Of a DNA stretch of 64,000 nt, positions 1 to 9,051 are shown piece after piece. The DNA is from Catellatospora sp. IY07-71 (lineage in GTDB: Bacteria > Actinomycetota > Actinomycetes > Mycobacteriales > Micromonosporaceae). The stretch spans positions 5,179,501-5,243,500 of the forward strand of contig NZ_AP023360.1 in the NCBI RefSeq assembly GCF_018326265.1, given 5' to 3'. Both the position numbers and the translations under genes were made by a program. The notes under the pieces are model-generated. The model ran no database searches and had not been told where the DNA came from. It worked only from the letters and a program-made list of their open reading frames with translations. Each line of letters opens with the position of its first letter. Within the stretch, counting starts at the first letter, position 1.

Positions 1-1131
1 GGTCTCGTCGCGGGTGTACTCCAGCGTCTTGGCAGCCGCCTCCGCGGCTCTGGCGACCGCGTCGAACGCGGTGTGGTCGGCGGGCCCGCTGAGGCAGGCG
101 TACACCTGGGCGCGAAGTGTCCGCGCCTGCTCGAGGGTCCGGTCGGCCTCAGCCGGGTCGCGGCCGGCGAGCGTGAGCAGGCGCGTGACCGTCGGGTCGT
201 CGGCGAGCCCGATGTAGCCGCACCACACGGCGAAGGTGTTGTAGCCGCGAAGCCATTCGGCGCCGGGTGGGGGTGGTGTCGGGAGACCCCAGCCGGCGAA
301 CGTGTTGCAGAAGTCGAGCGCGGGATGCCCGCCGACGGTCCAGGGCAGCACCTCCTCGCGGATCCGCACCTCGTACACCGCGCGGCGTGGCTGGTCCATG
401 CTCGCATCGTTGCGGAGGATGCGCCGGTGCAGTTCTTGCAGGTCGGGGCCGGGGTCGACGCCGAGTTCGGTGGCCAGGGCCTTGCGGGTGGCCTCGTACA
501 GCAGCAGGGCGTCGGCCTGGCGGGCGGCGCGGTAGTGGGCGGTCATCAGGACGCCGACGAGCCGTTCGCGCAGGGGATAGGCGTCGGCGAGCCCGGCCAG
601 GTCCTTGCTCACGCGGGCGTGCCGACCGAGGGCGAGCTGCGCCTCGGCGCGCATTTCGACGGCGACCAGCCGGGCCTCGTCGAGTTGCCCGTCGAGCCGG
701 TGCCGCAGCGCGTCGTCGGCCACGTCGGCCAGCAGCGGTCCTCGCCACATTCGCAACGCGCCGTCGAGCAGGGCGGCTCGCACCGCGGGATCAGCGGCGT
801 CGATTCCTTGCTGCACTGTGCGGTGGAAGTCGGTGACGTCGACACGGTGGTCGTCGGCCTCGACGAGGTAACCGTCCGCGCGCGTGGTGATGCGCACTCC
901 GTACGGGCTCAGCGCGGCGCGTAGGCGGCCCACATAGGTGTACACGGCACCGCGTGCCGAGGCCGGCGCGGTGTCGTTCCATAGCAGGTTGATGAGGCGG
1001 TCGATGGTGACCAGGCGTCCGAGGTCGAGCAGCAGCAGGGCCAGCAGGCAGCGTTCCTGGCGGCGGCTGGCGATCTGCACGAGGCGGCCGTCGTGACAGG
1101 CCTCGAATGGGCCGAGCAGGCGGAACTCCAT
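1..1131 (-). CDS. SARP-type regulator fused to an ABATE domain (3' end off the window)
   Basis: The reading frame starts at an ATG (complement of 1129-1131) and runs off the left edge, so the C-terminus is missing. The N-terminus (MEFRLLGPFEACHDGRLVQI) is the OmpR-like winged helix of SARP/AfsR regulators. A bacterial transcriptional activator domain follows, with the typical RLVGVLMTAHYRAARQADAL helix. From about residue 255 a second module begins (GGHPALDFCNTFAGW), the signature of the ABATE domain of CGNR-type stress regulators. In that family a C-terminal CGNR zinc finger would follow, beyond the window. It probably activates neighbouring genes as a DNA-binding protein. The SARP-ABATE order is unusual compared with SARP-NB-ARC-TPR proteins. 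The translation was read by hand and is clear; the target genes are unknown. Confidence 0.85.
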   Translation of the reverse strand, partial: MEFRLLGPFEACHDGRLVQIASRRQERCLLALLLLDLGRLVTIDRLINLLWNDTAPASARGAVYTYVGRLRAALSPYGVRITTRADGYLVEADDHRVDVTDFHRTVQQGIDAADPAVRAALLDGALRMWRGPLLADVADDALRHRLDGQLDEARLVAVEMRAEAQLALGRHARVSKDLAGLADAYPLRERLVGVLMTAHYRAARQADALLLYEATRKALATELGVDPGPDLQELHRRILRNDASMDQPRRAVYEVRIREEVLPWTVGGHPALDFCNTFAGWGLPTPPPPGAEWLRGYNTFAVWCGYIGLADDPTVTRLLTLAGRDPAEADRTLEQARTLRAQVYACLSGPADHTAFDAVARAAEAAAKTLEYTRDET

Positions 1132-1333
1132 ACCGCTAGGACGCTCGGGCGGACCGGAGTGGTTGACCTTGACGCCTGTCGAGGAGGTGGTGAGGCATGC
1201 CTGAAAGTCGGCGTGTCGCCGCCGTCGGACCAAGCGATTCAGCCTATTCGCCACTTTTCGATGGTCAGGCCGTGGTGAGCCGGCCGCGCCAGGCTGTCCC
1301 GGCACGTGACGAAACAACAGGAAGGAAGCGTTC

Positions 1334-1864
1334 GTGCGTCGAGCAGTCATCGCGGCCGCGGTCGTGGTCATCGCGCTGCTGGCCGGGACCGCGCCGGCTC
1401 AGGCCACCGGATCGGCCGGCGGAGCCGGTGCGCACGGGGGCTGGGTGCCCGCCCCGTCAACCGGCTTCGAGCAGCCTGCCGGGGCTCGCTGCGACTTCGC
1501 CATCCGCAGTGAGCCGATCCGGGACGAGGTGCGCAAGCTCGTCCTGGACACGTACGCCGACGGCGCGCCCAAGCGCGAGGTGTACGCCGGTGACCTCATA
1601 GTCAAGTTCACCAACTTGGAGACAGGGGCGTTCACGGAGGTCGACGCGAGCGGCACGGCGATGGTCGACTACGGCACGGACGGGTCCATGACCTATTACG
1701 TGATCGGCCCCGTGATTTTCGGGTTCCGGGCGGACGGCAGCACCTTGCCGCGCGGCATGTGGTTGATCGACGGTGTCTACACGGTCGCGTTCACGCCCGC
1801 GTACCAGAAGACCCTCACGATGGTCCACGGCACCACGACCAACCTCTGCACGCTCGTGGACTGA
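1334..1864 (+). CDS. Small secreted protein of unknown function
   Basis: The GTG start is preceded by a good AAGGAAG ribosome binding site about 8 nt upstream. The first ~26 residues form a clear Sec signal peptide (MRRAVIAAAVVVIALLAG, then AQA-T cleavage). The mature ~150 residues contain two cysteines (CDFAIRSEP near the start and LCTLVD at the very end) that could form a disulfide. The protein is rich in beta-type sequence and has no recognised catalytic motif. The layout resembles many small actinobacterial exported proteins. It is transcribed divergently from the SARP gene, and a strong hairpin follows its stop codon. I do not recognise a specific family. Confidence 0.75.
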   Translation: MRRAVIAAAVVVIALLAGTAPAQATGSAGGAGAHGGWVPAPSTGFEQPAGARCDFAIRSEPIRDEVRKLVLDTYADGAPKREVYAGDLIVKFTNLETGAFTEVDASGTAMVDYGTDGSMTYYVIGPVIFGFRADGSTLPRGMWLIDGVYTVAFTPAYQKTLTMVHGTTTNLCTLVD

Positions 1865-1870
1865 GCGACA

Positions 1871-1902
1871 CGTGGCCGGGTGGCACGGCGCACCCGGCCA
1901 CG
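1871..1902 (+). terminator. Hairpin terminator after the secreted-protein gene
   Basis: A perfect 12-bp inverted repeat (CGTGGCCGGGTG / CACCCGGCCACG) with an 8-nt loop begins six bases after the stop codon. There is no T-tract, as is common for actinobacterial terminators. Confidence 0.7.
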
Positions 1903-1911
1903 CGCCGCTCG

Positions 1912-2218
1912 CGCTCGGATCGAGTGGCCGGCGCGCCGCAGGTCGGCGATCATCACCCGTTCGTCCTCGGACAAGTAGGGATCGGAGATCGCGATCGGCT
2001 CCTGCTCGTTGATCGGCGGATACGTCCGCTCATCGCCAGCCGAGTTCACGATCGTGCGCCCGTATCGCCACCGGGTTCCGGTACGACGGTTGACGCCAAC
2101 CTCCCGGCAGCGCTTCGGAGTTGTTCATGCCCTGTGCCATCAGGCGGAGATATTGATCTCGCTTCTCGGTCAGCGGGGCGGGTCCACGGGTCTTGCGAGT
2201 TCGGCGATTCGGGTTCAT
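1912..2218 (-). pseudogene. IS30-family transposase remnant (N-terminal part, frameshifted)
   Basis: Reading from ATG 2218, the peptide runs through LTEKRDQYLRLMAQGMNNSEA, typical of the N-terminal extension of actinobacterial IS30 transposases. One extra base near 2110 shifts the frame. After it the family motif continues (RRTGTRWRYGRTI, then ISDPYLSEDERVMIADLRRAGHS). Homology stops where the terminator of the preceding gene begins, so the DDE catalytic domain is gone. A near-perfect hairpin at 2220-2246 (GCAACAC...GTGTTGC) directly upstream may be the old element end. This is a dead insertion-sequence fragment. Confidence 0.8.
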
Positions 2219-2246
2219 TGCAACACCTCCGGGGGTGGAGTGTTGC

Positions 2247-2783
2247 GACCACCTGTAGAACCCAAGGTCCCAGGTGGGGCCACGAGCCAGTATCAGCGCC
2301 ACCCAGCGGCACCTGGAGGCCCGGGGTGGCCTTACGTCACGGATAGCCACCCAGCCTGGGCGAATCCGGCGGACCTCGCGACTCGCCTCCTTGGCCAATG
2401 CGTGACTCCGCCACCAGCCCGTACGCTGCTCCGAGCCGAGCCGAGGTGGCAGCCAGTGGCCGACAGACCGCGGTCACAGTCAGTCCGGTTCTGATCTGCG
2501 GACCCCCTTTCGGCGGCGGGCGGGGAGTCGAGGCTGGCCAGCAGCGCGACGCCCAGCCCGGCCCTGGGCAGCGTCGATGACCCCGGCCAGGTAGCCCCAC
2601 TCCCCGACGATGGCGGCCGTGCGGTCGGCACCGGCTTATCGACCGCATCGAGGCAGGCGTCTTCGAGTTGGACCTCGGGGACTAGCCAGGCCGAAGAGTC
2701 CCAGCCATTCCGAGAAGACGTTCCCCCAGGTCGTTTCGCATATCTCGGGTGCCTTGGTTTCGTCGGTGCGGCACACTGCGGCG
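2247..2783. other. Intergenic stretch with no supportable gene
   Basis: This interval lies upstream of the IS30 remnant. Open frames exist on both strands, but none has a ribosome binding site, family motif or coherent codon pattern. It may be old mobile-element debris. Confidence 0.5.
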
Positions 2784-3350
2784 GTGGAGAGCTTCCGGTG
2801 CGCAAGTTGCGGAAACGTGCTGAGCATCCTGGTGCAGTTGGTGGAGTTGCCGGCGGGACCGCACTGGTCGCTGCTGGACCACCACCATGTCAATCCTCCG
2901 CTGCTCGACCCCGGAACCTACGCGGTCGATGAGGCTGCGTTCGGTCGTGACGGGGTCGTCGGCACCTTCGTGCTGTCGCCCGGCGACGTGCGCGGGACAC
3001 GATTCGTCCACGACCTCGTGCTCACCGGCTGCTGGTCACTGGTCGGATGGAGCCCGTGCGTCGCCTGCGAGCAGTGCGGTGCACTGGTGGCTTCCCGGAC
3101 CGATGACTGCCACGCTGCTCAGGAGACGCGTTTCTACCCTGACATGGTGGTCCGGGAGAGCAGTGACGTCGAGGTCGCGCGCGCCGATGAACCGTTCGCG
3201 CTGATCGCCGACTGGGACGAGGCTGCGCCGGATACCAGGCAATACGGCTGGGTGCCCAAACCTGTCCGCCCGCGGCCGGCGCTCACCGCGACGCGTTGGG
3301 GCGGCCGAGGTGTGAAATCACATTTGTACAGAGACGATCCACCGGCCTGA
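2784..3350 (+). CDS. Conserved hypothetical protein with zinc-binding-type cysteines
   Basis: The protein has two cysteine clusters: FRCASCG at the N-terminus and CVACEQCGALVASRTDDCH in the middle. Both look like zinc-ribbon or structural metal sites. The central part (ANPPLLDPGTYAV-like, then LSPGDVRGT) resembles an actinobacterial hypothetical family whose members usually begin MESFRC. For this reason the GTG at 2784 was chosen over the in-frame GTG at 2766; neither has a strong ribosome binding site. No enzyme motif is visible and there is no signal peptide or membrane segment. Function unknown. Confidence 0.65.
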   Translation: MESFRCASCGNVLSILVQLVELPAGPHWSLLDHHHVNPPLLDPGTYAVDEAAFGRDGVVGTFVLSPGDVRGTRFVHDLVLTGCWSLVGWSPCVACEQCGALVASRTDDCHAAQETRFYPDMVVRESSDVEVARADEPFALIADWDEAAPDTRQYGWVPKPVRPRPALTATRWGGRGVKSHLYRDDPPA

Positions 3351-3503
3351 CCGTGCTGGCCGCGGACGCCCGGATCCGCTTCGGTCGCGAGTTGGTCTTA
3401 GGTATGCGCACGGCTTCGGTTGCCTAGCCCCAGCTAAACGTCAGGCCAAATAGTGGTACATCATGACATGAGAGACCCGGGGCACCGGCTGCGCGGCGCG
3501 CAC

Positions 3504-4115
3504 TCAGCCAGCGGTCAAGTCGAGGTCCCACGAACCACGCAGATAGCAGAACAGCGAGGGTGGCTCATCGCGCGACCGTGCGGCCGACCAGGCGTCCGTG
3601 ATCTCGGTCCATACGGGTTCGGCCGGATCAATGTTGTGGCCGAGGATTTGGTACGCGAGGTCGTCGCCGTTTCTGGCCGCCGACACCAGTACGTCGTAGG
3701 CGGCCATGTCGGCGCCGCGGCCGTGCAGCATGAATGCCAGGTTGGTCGCGGCGGCCGGATCGCCGTCAGCGAGCGCACGGCGGAACATCGCTTCCGCTCG
3801 GTGATCTTCTTCGATATCGGCCAGGACATTGCCGAACGCGTTGGCCGCTCCTGGTACGTCGTCGTCGACTGCCCGCGAGAGCAACTCCTCGACTTCCATG
3901 ATGACGTCCTGCCAGTCGCGGCCGCTCTCATGCCACAGGAACTCGGCCAGCCGCACCAGTGCAGGCCGATGGCCGGCGGCTATCGCATCGCGTAGGAGCC
4001 GCTCGGCCTCTCCGCCCCGCCCGCCGTGTGAGGCAAGGTCATCAGCTCGATGGAACCACAGCTGAGAGTCGTTCACGCCGGACACAATATGCGGCTTCAG
4101 GCAAGCGTGACTCAT
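3504..4115 (-). CDS. TPR/Sel1-like repeat protein
   Basis: The sequence is a series of helix-turn-helix repeats with small residues at regular positions, for example AERLLRDAIAAGHRPALVRLAEF, AVDDDVPGAANAFGNVLAD and MFRRALADGDPAAATNLAFML. This is the pattern of Sel1/TPR solenoids, which act as protein-binding scaffolds. There is no signal peptide or catalytic motif. An in-frame GTG at 4076 is an alternative start that would remove 13 residues; neither start has a clear ribosome binding site. The gene is isolated, with no obvious operon partner. Confidence 0.7.
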   Translation of the reverse strand: MSHACLKPHIVSGVNDSQLWFHRADDLASHGGRGGEAERLLRDAIAAGHRPALVRLAEFLWHESGRDWQDVIMEVEELLSRAVDDDVPGAANAFGNVLADIEEDHRAEAMFRRALADGDPAAATNLAFMLHGRGADMAAYDVLVSAARNGDDLAYQILGHNIDPAEPVWTEITDAWSAARSRDEPPSLFCYLRGSWDLDLTAG

Positions 4116-4230
4116 GCACGCGAGCTGTCCGAGGCCATAACATCGACAGTCGCCTCATGAACAGCACTCTGACTGGTCGCCTCAGAACATGCCCGCAGCC
4201 CTGTCATACCCGGCCTGCAGGATCGTCGCC

Positions 4231-4596
4231 ATGGCAGCCACCAACCGGCTCGATCGCTACCCGGTCGACGAGCAGGGCAACCTGGAGCACTACCCCAGCC
4301 GAATCCACACTTGGGGAAAGGTCGAGCGAGACCTGGGCCAGTTATGGTCCGAAGGCAACGAGCCCTTTGCGGCGACGCTGAGCCTCGTGTCGGGCAACCG
4401 GGGCCGCTCCGCGGCGTACTTCGTGTGGCGTGACGAGGCCGGACGGACGTATCCGATGTTCATGACGGACCTCGTCGACGTGCTCATGTGCAAGCTCGTT
4501 GACCGCGGCGCCGTCAGCGGGCTGTGGCAGGTGCGCAAGCGCGGCCAGAATTACGGGCTCGCGCTCGCCACGGCACCGCGCGACCACGACGCATAA
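4231..4596 (+). CDS. Conserved hypothetical protein
   Basis: A small cytosolic protein of 121 residues. Blocks such as RYPVDEQGNLEHYPS, GRSAAYFVWRDEAG and a final VRKRGQNYGLAL segment recall a family of small actinobacterial proteins often found near mobile or plasmid-like genes; its function is unknown. ATG 4231 is preferred because the conserved part begins there and an AGGATC sequence lies just upstream. An upstream in-frame ATG at 4189 would add 14 residues. Confidence 0.6.
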   Translation: MAATNRLDRYPVDEQGNLEHYPSRIHTWGKVERDLGQLWSEGNEPFAATLSLVSGNRGRSAAYFVWRDEAGRTYPMFMTDLVDVLMCKLVDRGAVSGLWQVRKRGQNYGLALATAPRDHDA

Positions 4597-4798
4597 CGGG
4601 TCCCGGCCTGCGATCGCTCAGTCCTGTGAGTGACCCGGGTCGTGTGGCCGGACGCCGGCTCGGAAGCACCAGTTCCCGCGCTGGGCTTCCGTATCCGCAC
4701 TGGATGACGCCGAGCCGCAACGTCGCGACGGCGACCTCCTGGCGAACGACGACGATCCGGCTGACCACGCGGGAGCCGTACCGCCGGGCGGGTGGGGG

Positions 4799-7429
4799 TC
4801 ACCCGAGGCGTGACCTGAAGGCCGCAATGGTCCGCCGCGACGTGGTGTCGAAGGCCAGAACGCGGCCTTCCGCGTCCCACACTGCGACCAGTCCGGCCTG
4901 AGCGTGCAGCCCGCGCAGTGCCGCGGTGAGCATCAGGTCGGCCAGTTCGCCGTAGGCTCCGGTGGCCACCGTGGCGCGGTCGGTGCCGATGATCGCGTAC
5001 ACCTCCCCGCTGGCGAGCAGGCCGACGTCCTCCCCGGACAGGTCTTGCAGGACGCGCCAGCGTTGTTCGCGCAGCATCCGTACCTCGTTGCCGACGTCGG
5101 CCAGGAACTCGCCGGTGGACAGGAGCACCGCCTGCCGGACCCTGTCGATGGCGGCCGGTGGTCGGCGGCGCAGGACCACCTGCGGTAGATCCCATTGCCA
5201 CAGCTCGGCCCGCTGCCCGCCCGGAGGCGTGACCAGCGCCGACATCGCGGTGGCCGATCGGGCGAACATGTGCAGCGTGTGCTGCGCGTCCAGCTCCCGC
5301 CACGTGACGCGCGGCTCGTCGTCGACGGCTGCGAACGCGATGCCGTCGGCGTCGGTGTACGTCAGGTGGTTGCCGTCGTAGGAGGAGGGCAGCCGTGTCG
5401 CGCGCAGGGCCGTCCAGCGCTGCGCGCGTCGAGTGGCCAGGTCGAGCCGGTGTAGTTCGACGGCGCCTTCGGCGGCTGAGGCCACCAGCACGTGGGTGCC
5501 GCGGTCGGCGGGGATCAGCCGGTGTGCCGGCAGGTCCCAGCGGGCGACCGTGCGGCCGTCGGGGCGCACCAGCCGCACGCCGTGGCCGCCGTGCGCGAGC
5601 AGGATCAGGCCGCGTGAGACGGCCACGGCGTCGTGCACGGGCAACTGCCCGCCGCGGCCGGACGGCATCGCGAGGCGCAGCGGTTGCCCCGCCGGCGGGG
5701 TGGTGGGTGGGGGCAGGTCGGCGACGGTGACCTGGTCTGCGCGGCTGGTGAGCGCGTCGCGGGTGCGCCGTCCGGCCGCGTCGGTGTGGCCACGGGCCAG
5801 CCCGCGTACGGCGGCGGTGGCGATCCTGCGGTCGGCGGCCGCCGTAGCGGCCGGCACTGCGCTGAAGACTTCCAGGAATGCCGACCGTGCCGGATCCAGC
5901 TCCGGGTCGGCGCGGTCGAGCAGCGCCAGAGCGGTTTCCGCCGCGGTGGCGTCGACACTGAGCAGGTAGGCCAGTGCCCCGGCCCCGTCGGGGCCGCCGG
6001 TGGCCATCGCCGCCTGGATGTCGGCCACCGCAGCAGGCCGCAGCGCCGGGTCGGGCCAGGCGGCGGTGACCGCGCCGAGATGGTCGCCGGCCTGGCGCCG
6101 TGACCGCGCCCACGCGGTACGCAGCTCCCGGGCGAGCACCTCGTCGGTGTTGCCGAGCCGGTCCAGTGCCTGAGCGAATGCGCCACGTGCCAGGGCGACG
6201 TCGACGGCTCGGCGGTGGTCGCCGGCCCGCCACCACAGCCGCACCACCAGTGCGGGTTCGAGCCGGCGACCTTCGGCCAGCTCGGCGGCGGTGTGGAAGC
6301 GTCCGTGCCGCTCCAGCAGGTGCACTGCCTCGGTCGGTGCGTCCAGCAGGTCGGCCAGCACGTAGGCGGCTTTGTCGATCTCCCCGGCGCGTTCCAGCTC
6401 GGCCGCGGCGTGCTGGTAAGCGTCGCGGAACATCTCGTCGATTCCGCTGACACCGAGCGCTCGGCCGCCGTGGCGGCCGTGCGGGGTCGGCGCGAGCATG
6501 CCCTGCCAGCTGCGGGGCAGTCCCAGGCTGAGCGCGGCGCTCAGGCCACCCAGCGGCACGGCCGCCCGCAGCGCGTGTTCCCAGTCACGGGCGGCGAAGG
6601 CCCGGCGCACCTGGTCCAGGTAGGCCAGGTGGTGGCGGCGGATCAGCGGGCCGGCCGGTCCGGCGAGCGCGAGTCGTGCGGCCAGCCGCTGCCACAGCGG
6701 CTCGCGGTGTGGGCCGCCTGCGCTGCCGTGCCGGGCACGCACGTTGCCGTCGCGGCGAGCGCGGGTAGGGCGGTTTCGTGCGGGCCGGGTCGCGCCGCGG
6801 ATGCCGAATAGCAGGCCGGCCACGGCCGCGGCGATCAACCCGGGCCATGCCGTCGCCGGGTCCGCCGCGCTGGCAGCCAAGCCGACGAGAAGCACTGCCG
6901 CCCCTACGCTGGCGGCGGCGACGGCGAGGGCGAACAGCGCGTGCACGGCCCGCGGCACCCAGCCGGCGGTGCCCAACGGCCTGGGTGGGCTGCCGGGCAG
7001 GCCTGCTGCGGCGCGCAGCTGCAGCGTCGGAGACGGCGGTTCCGGCAGGGGTTCGGGCTCGGCAATGGGCAGGTCGAGCGGCTGCAGGCGATGGACCGGC
7101 AGTCCGCCGAGGTCGACCTCCGGGTCGGCGGCGGGCAGGTCGTCGAGCAGGTGCCGCATGCCGTGCGGAAGGAGCACCTCGCGGGGCTGCGGCTGGCCGT
7201 GCACGCCGTACGCGAGGAGCCCGCCACCGTGGGCGGTCAGCGGTGTGCCCAGCGCCAGCTCGGATCGGACGCGCACCGGCGTGGGCAGTTCGAGCAGCCA
7301 GCGGCCGTCGGGCAGGTGGCGCAGCACCGCGCCGGGCTGCCACAGCTCGGCCGCCCGCGTCCGGGCCTCGGCCGGGCCGACCAGCAGGGGATCGAGGATG
7401 AAGCCCGATGCCGACACATCGCCTCTCAT
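4799..7429 (-). CDS. bpX6-like membrane protein of a MoxR-vWA-beta-propeller system
   Basis: A protein of 876 residues, last gene of the four-gene operon. The ATG at 7429 overlaps the preceding stop as ATGA, matching the other junctions; an ATG 15 bases upstream is possible. The N-terminal ~110 residues (SGFILDPLLVGPAEARTRAA, LRHLPDGRWLLELP) resemble the bpX6 domain. Two membrane segments follow at about residues 161-186 and 194-211. Next comes an alpha-solenoid (DKAAYVLADLLDAPTEAVHLLERHG region), then a C-terminal beta-propeller-like region of short strands (about 590-876). Family knowledge: bpX6 proteins accompany MoxR ATPases and vWA proteins in predicted conflict/chaperone systems. The domain name is from pattern memory, so moderate certainty; membership of the operon is certain. 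Confidence 0.75.
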   Translation of the reverse strand: MRGDVSASGFILDPLLVGPAEARTRAAELWQPGAVLRHLPDGRWLLELPTPVRVRSELALGTPLTAHGGGLLAYGVHGQPQPREVLLPHGMRHLLDDLPAADPEVDLGGLPVHRLQPLDLPIAEPEPLPEPPSPTLQLRAAAGLPGSPPRPLGTAGWVPRAVHALFALAVAAASVGAAVLLVGLAASAADPATAWPGLIAAAVAGLLFGIRGATRPARNRPTRARRDGNVRARHGSAGGPHREPLWQRLAARLALAGPAGPLIRRHHLAYLDQVRRAFAARDWEHALRAAVPLGGLSAALSLGLPRSWQGMLAPTPHGRHGGRALGVSGIDEMFRDAYQHAAAELERAGEIDKAAYVLADLLDAPTEAVHLLERHGRFHTAAELAEGRRLEPALVVRLWWRAGDHRRAVDVALARGAFAQALDRLGNTDEVLARELRTAWARSRRQAGDHLGAVTAAWPDPALRPAAVADIQAAMATGGPDGAGALAYLLSVDATAAETALALLDRADPELDPARSAFLEVFSAVPAATAAADRRIATAAVRGLARGHTDAAGRRTRDALTSRADQVTVADLPPPTTPPAGQPLRLAMPSGRGGQLPVHDAVAVSRGLILLAHGGHGVRLVRPDGRTVARWDLPAHRLIPADRGTHVLVASAAEGAVELHRLDLATRRAQRWTALRATRLPSSYDGNHLTYTDADGIAFAAVDDEPRVTWRELDAQHTLHMFARSATAMSALVTPPGGQRAELWQWDLPQVVLRRRPPAAIDRVRQAVLLSTGEFLADVGNEVRMLREQRWRVLQDLSGEDVGLLASGEVYAIIGTDRATVATGAYGELADLMLTAALRGLHAQAGLVAVWDAEGRVLAFDTTSRRTIAAFRSRLG

Positions 7430-9051
7430 GGGCGCTGCCGCCATTCCCGCAGCACCCGGTTGGCGTCCAGGTCGGCCACCGCGACGACGCCATCGCGCTG
7501 AGTGAAGGCGAGCCAGGGCCGGTTCGGGTGCAGCGACGGTCGCGGGCCGCCGTGCGACCAGCGGGTCAGCGCCCGGGTGGCATGCTCGGTCACCTGCCGC
7601 ACGATGTGCCCGCCGGGAGAGAGCGCGATCGCGGACAGCTCACCGCCGATCACGGTCACGCCCAGCAACTCGCCCGAGGGCCGGAACTCGTGCCCGCTGG
7701 AGGTGGTCCAGGTGCTGCCGTCGTCGCATGACCAGGCGAAAGAGCCGGCCTCGTCCGGTGCGAGCAAGGCCAGCCGGGGCAACTTCGGCTGGTCGCCGAT
7801 CCGGGTCAGGCCGTCGACCGAGCGGGCCAGCAGCGGGCCGCCGACGGGCCGGCTGCGCGCGGCCACGACGTCGCTGGGCTCGACCTCGCCTGCGCGGGTC
7901 AGCCGCCACCAGCGGCCGCCCAGTTCGGCGAGCAGGCCGCCGCCGTGGACGTACACCGGCCGCAGCGGTCCCTCAGGGTCGCAGGTGAGCCCGTCGCGCG
8001 GCCAGCTGGAGCCTGCCAGCTCAGGCAGCGGCTTGCCCGCGACCTCCAGCCGGATGCGGCCGCCGTCGGCGGCGATCAGTGCCAGCACCCGCCGGCCCTG
8101 CCGCCATGCGCTGAGCACCGGCCGGCTGAACCGGTGCCGGCGCAGCCGTCCCTCCAGCAGAGGCGCGGACACGACCGTGTGATCGTCGTCGCCGCGTGCC
8201 AGCAGCACCGGTGTGCCGTCCGGGAAGACGGGCAGCCGCAGCCATGCCGCATCCACCTTCGTCGTGGCGGCCGTGCGGGCCGCCGACGGCGGAGCGGCGA
8301 ACCCCTTGCCGCGCAGCACCCGCACCGCGATGTCCTGCGGCGGCATGGGCAGCACGAACCGGCGCCCGTGGTACGACACGCGCACGTCGGCGACACCGGT
8401 GTCGGTCCAGGTGCCTTCCTCATACGCGACGGTGCGCCGGTGCCCGACCTCACTGGCGACACCGGGCGCGGTCAGCAGCCACGTCTGCTCAGGCAGGTCG
8501 GCCAGCAGCCGGAGAACCAGCGCCGGATCGGGCACGCTGCGCCCGCGCGCCTTCACGAACGAACGCACCAGCTGGTCCAGCCCTCCGCCGTACGCGGTCG
8601 GCCGGCCCGGCCCGAGCACATGCAGCTCGAACGATGCGCCCCGCACGGCGGCTTGCCGGTGCAGCACCAGCAGGGTCGCCAGCTGGGCCAGCCGGGGCGC
8701 ACCCCACATCAGCGGACCGCAGTCCACCACCGCCACCACGGTTCCCGAGTGCGCCGGGCGCAGGGTGGCGGGGGACAGGTAGGTCAGCTCGCCGGTGGCC
8801 GCGCGGCGCAGGAACTCATCAGGCAGCTCCGCCGCGAGCAGCCACTCCAAGACGAGCATCCGGCTCGGGTCGCCGCGCGTGGACAGGCCGTCGTAGCCGT
8901 CCGGCACACCGCCGGCTGCGGTGGCGAGGTCGTCGGCGGTCAGCAACTCGGTGATGCGGCGTACCCAAGGGCCCAGCGCCAGCGCCACGTCGGCGTAGAG
9001 GACCGACAGCTGCTGCGCCCACGGTGCCAGCGCCGCCGGCAGCCCGCTCAC
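7426..9051 (-). CDS. vWA-type domain plus beta-propeller protein of the MoxR operon
   Basis: Starts at GTG 9051, which overlaps the previous stop (GTGA); 541 residues. The first ~90 residues are helical. A von Willebrand factor A-like core follows (SGTVVAVVDCGPLMWGAPRL, residues 102-121). The usual metal-site DxSxS is reduced to DCGPL, so only the first Asp remains and metal binding may be lost. Downstream is a vWA-type beta-alpha pattern (FELHVLGPG, PEQTWLLTAPG). From about residue 250 to the end, short repeated strands with Gly/Trp turns fit a beta-propeller. In MoxR-vWA-propeller systems the vWA protein links the ATPase to its substrate. It ends by overlapping the bpX6-like gene. Confidence 0.8.
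   Translation of the reverse strand: MSGLPAALAPWAQQLSVLYADVALALGPWVRRITELLTADDLATAAGGVPDGYDGLSTRGDPSRMLVLEWLLAAELPDEFLRRAATGELTYLSPATLRPAHSGTVVAVVDCGPLMWGAPRLAQLATLLVLHRQAAVRGASFELHVLGPGRPTAYGGGLDQLVRSFVKARGRSVPDPALVLRLLADLPEQTWLLTAPGVASEVGHRRTVAYEEGTWTDTGVADVRVSYHGRRFVLPMPPQDIAVRVLRGKGFAAPPSAARTAATTKVDAAWLRLPVFPDGTPVLLARGDDDHTVVSAPLLEGRLRRHRFSRPVLSAWRQGRRVLALIAADGGRIRLEVAGKPLPELAGSSWPRDGLTCDPEGPLRPVYVHGGGLLAELGGRWWRLTRAGEVEPSDVVAARSRPVGGPLLARSVDGLTRIGDQPKLPRLALLAPDEAGSFAWSCDDGSTWTTSSGHEFRPSGELLGVTVIGGELSAIALSPGGHIVRQVTEHATRALTRWSHGGPRPSLHPNRPWLAFTQRDGVVAVADLDANRVLREWRQRP

Noticed and set aside
2450-2700. Minus-strand frame with AGLGVALL, resembling a LysR substrate-binding domain end
   Set aside because: Only a few residues fit and the surrounding sequence has no LysR features.
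4551-6236. Long antisense open frame of 561 codons opposite the bpX6-like gene
   Set aside because: It is Arg/Pro/Gly-rich with no motif, and is a typical mirror frame of a high-GC gene.
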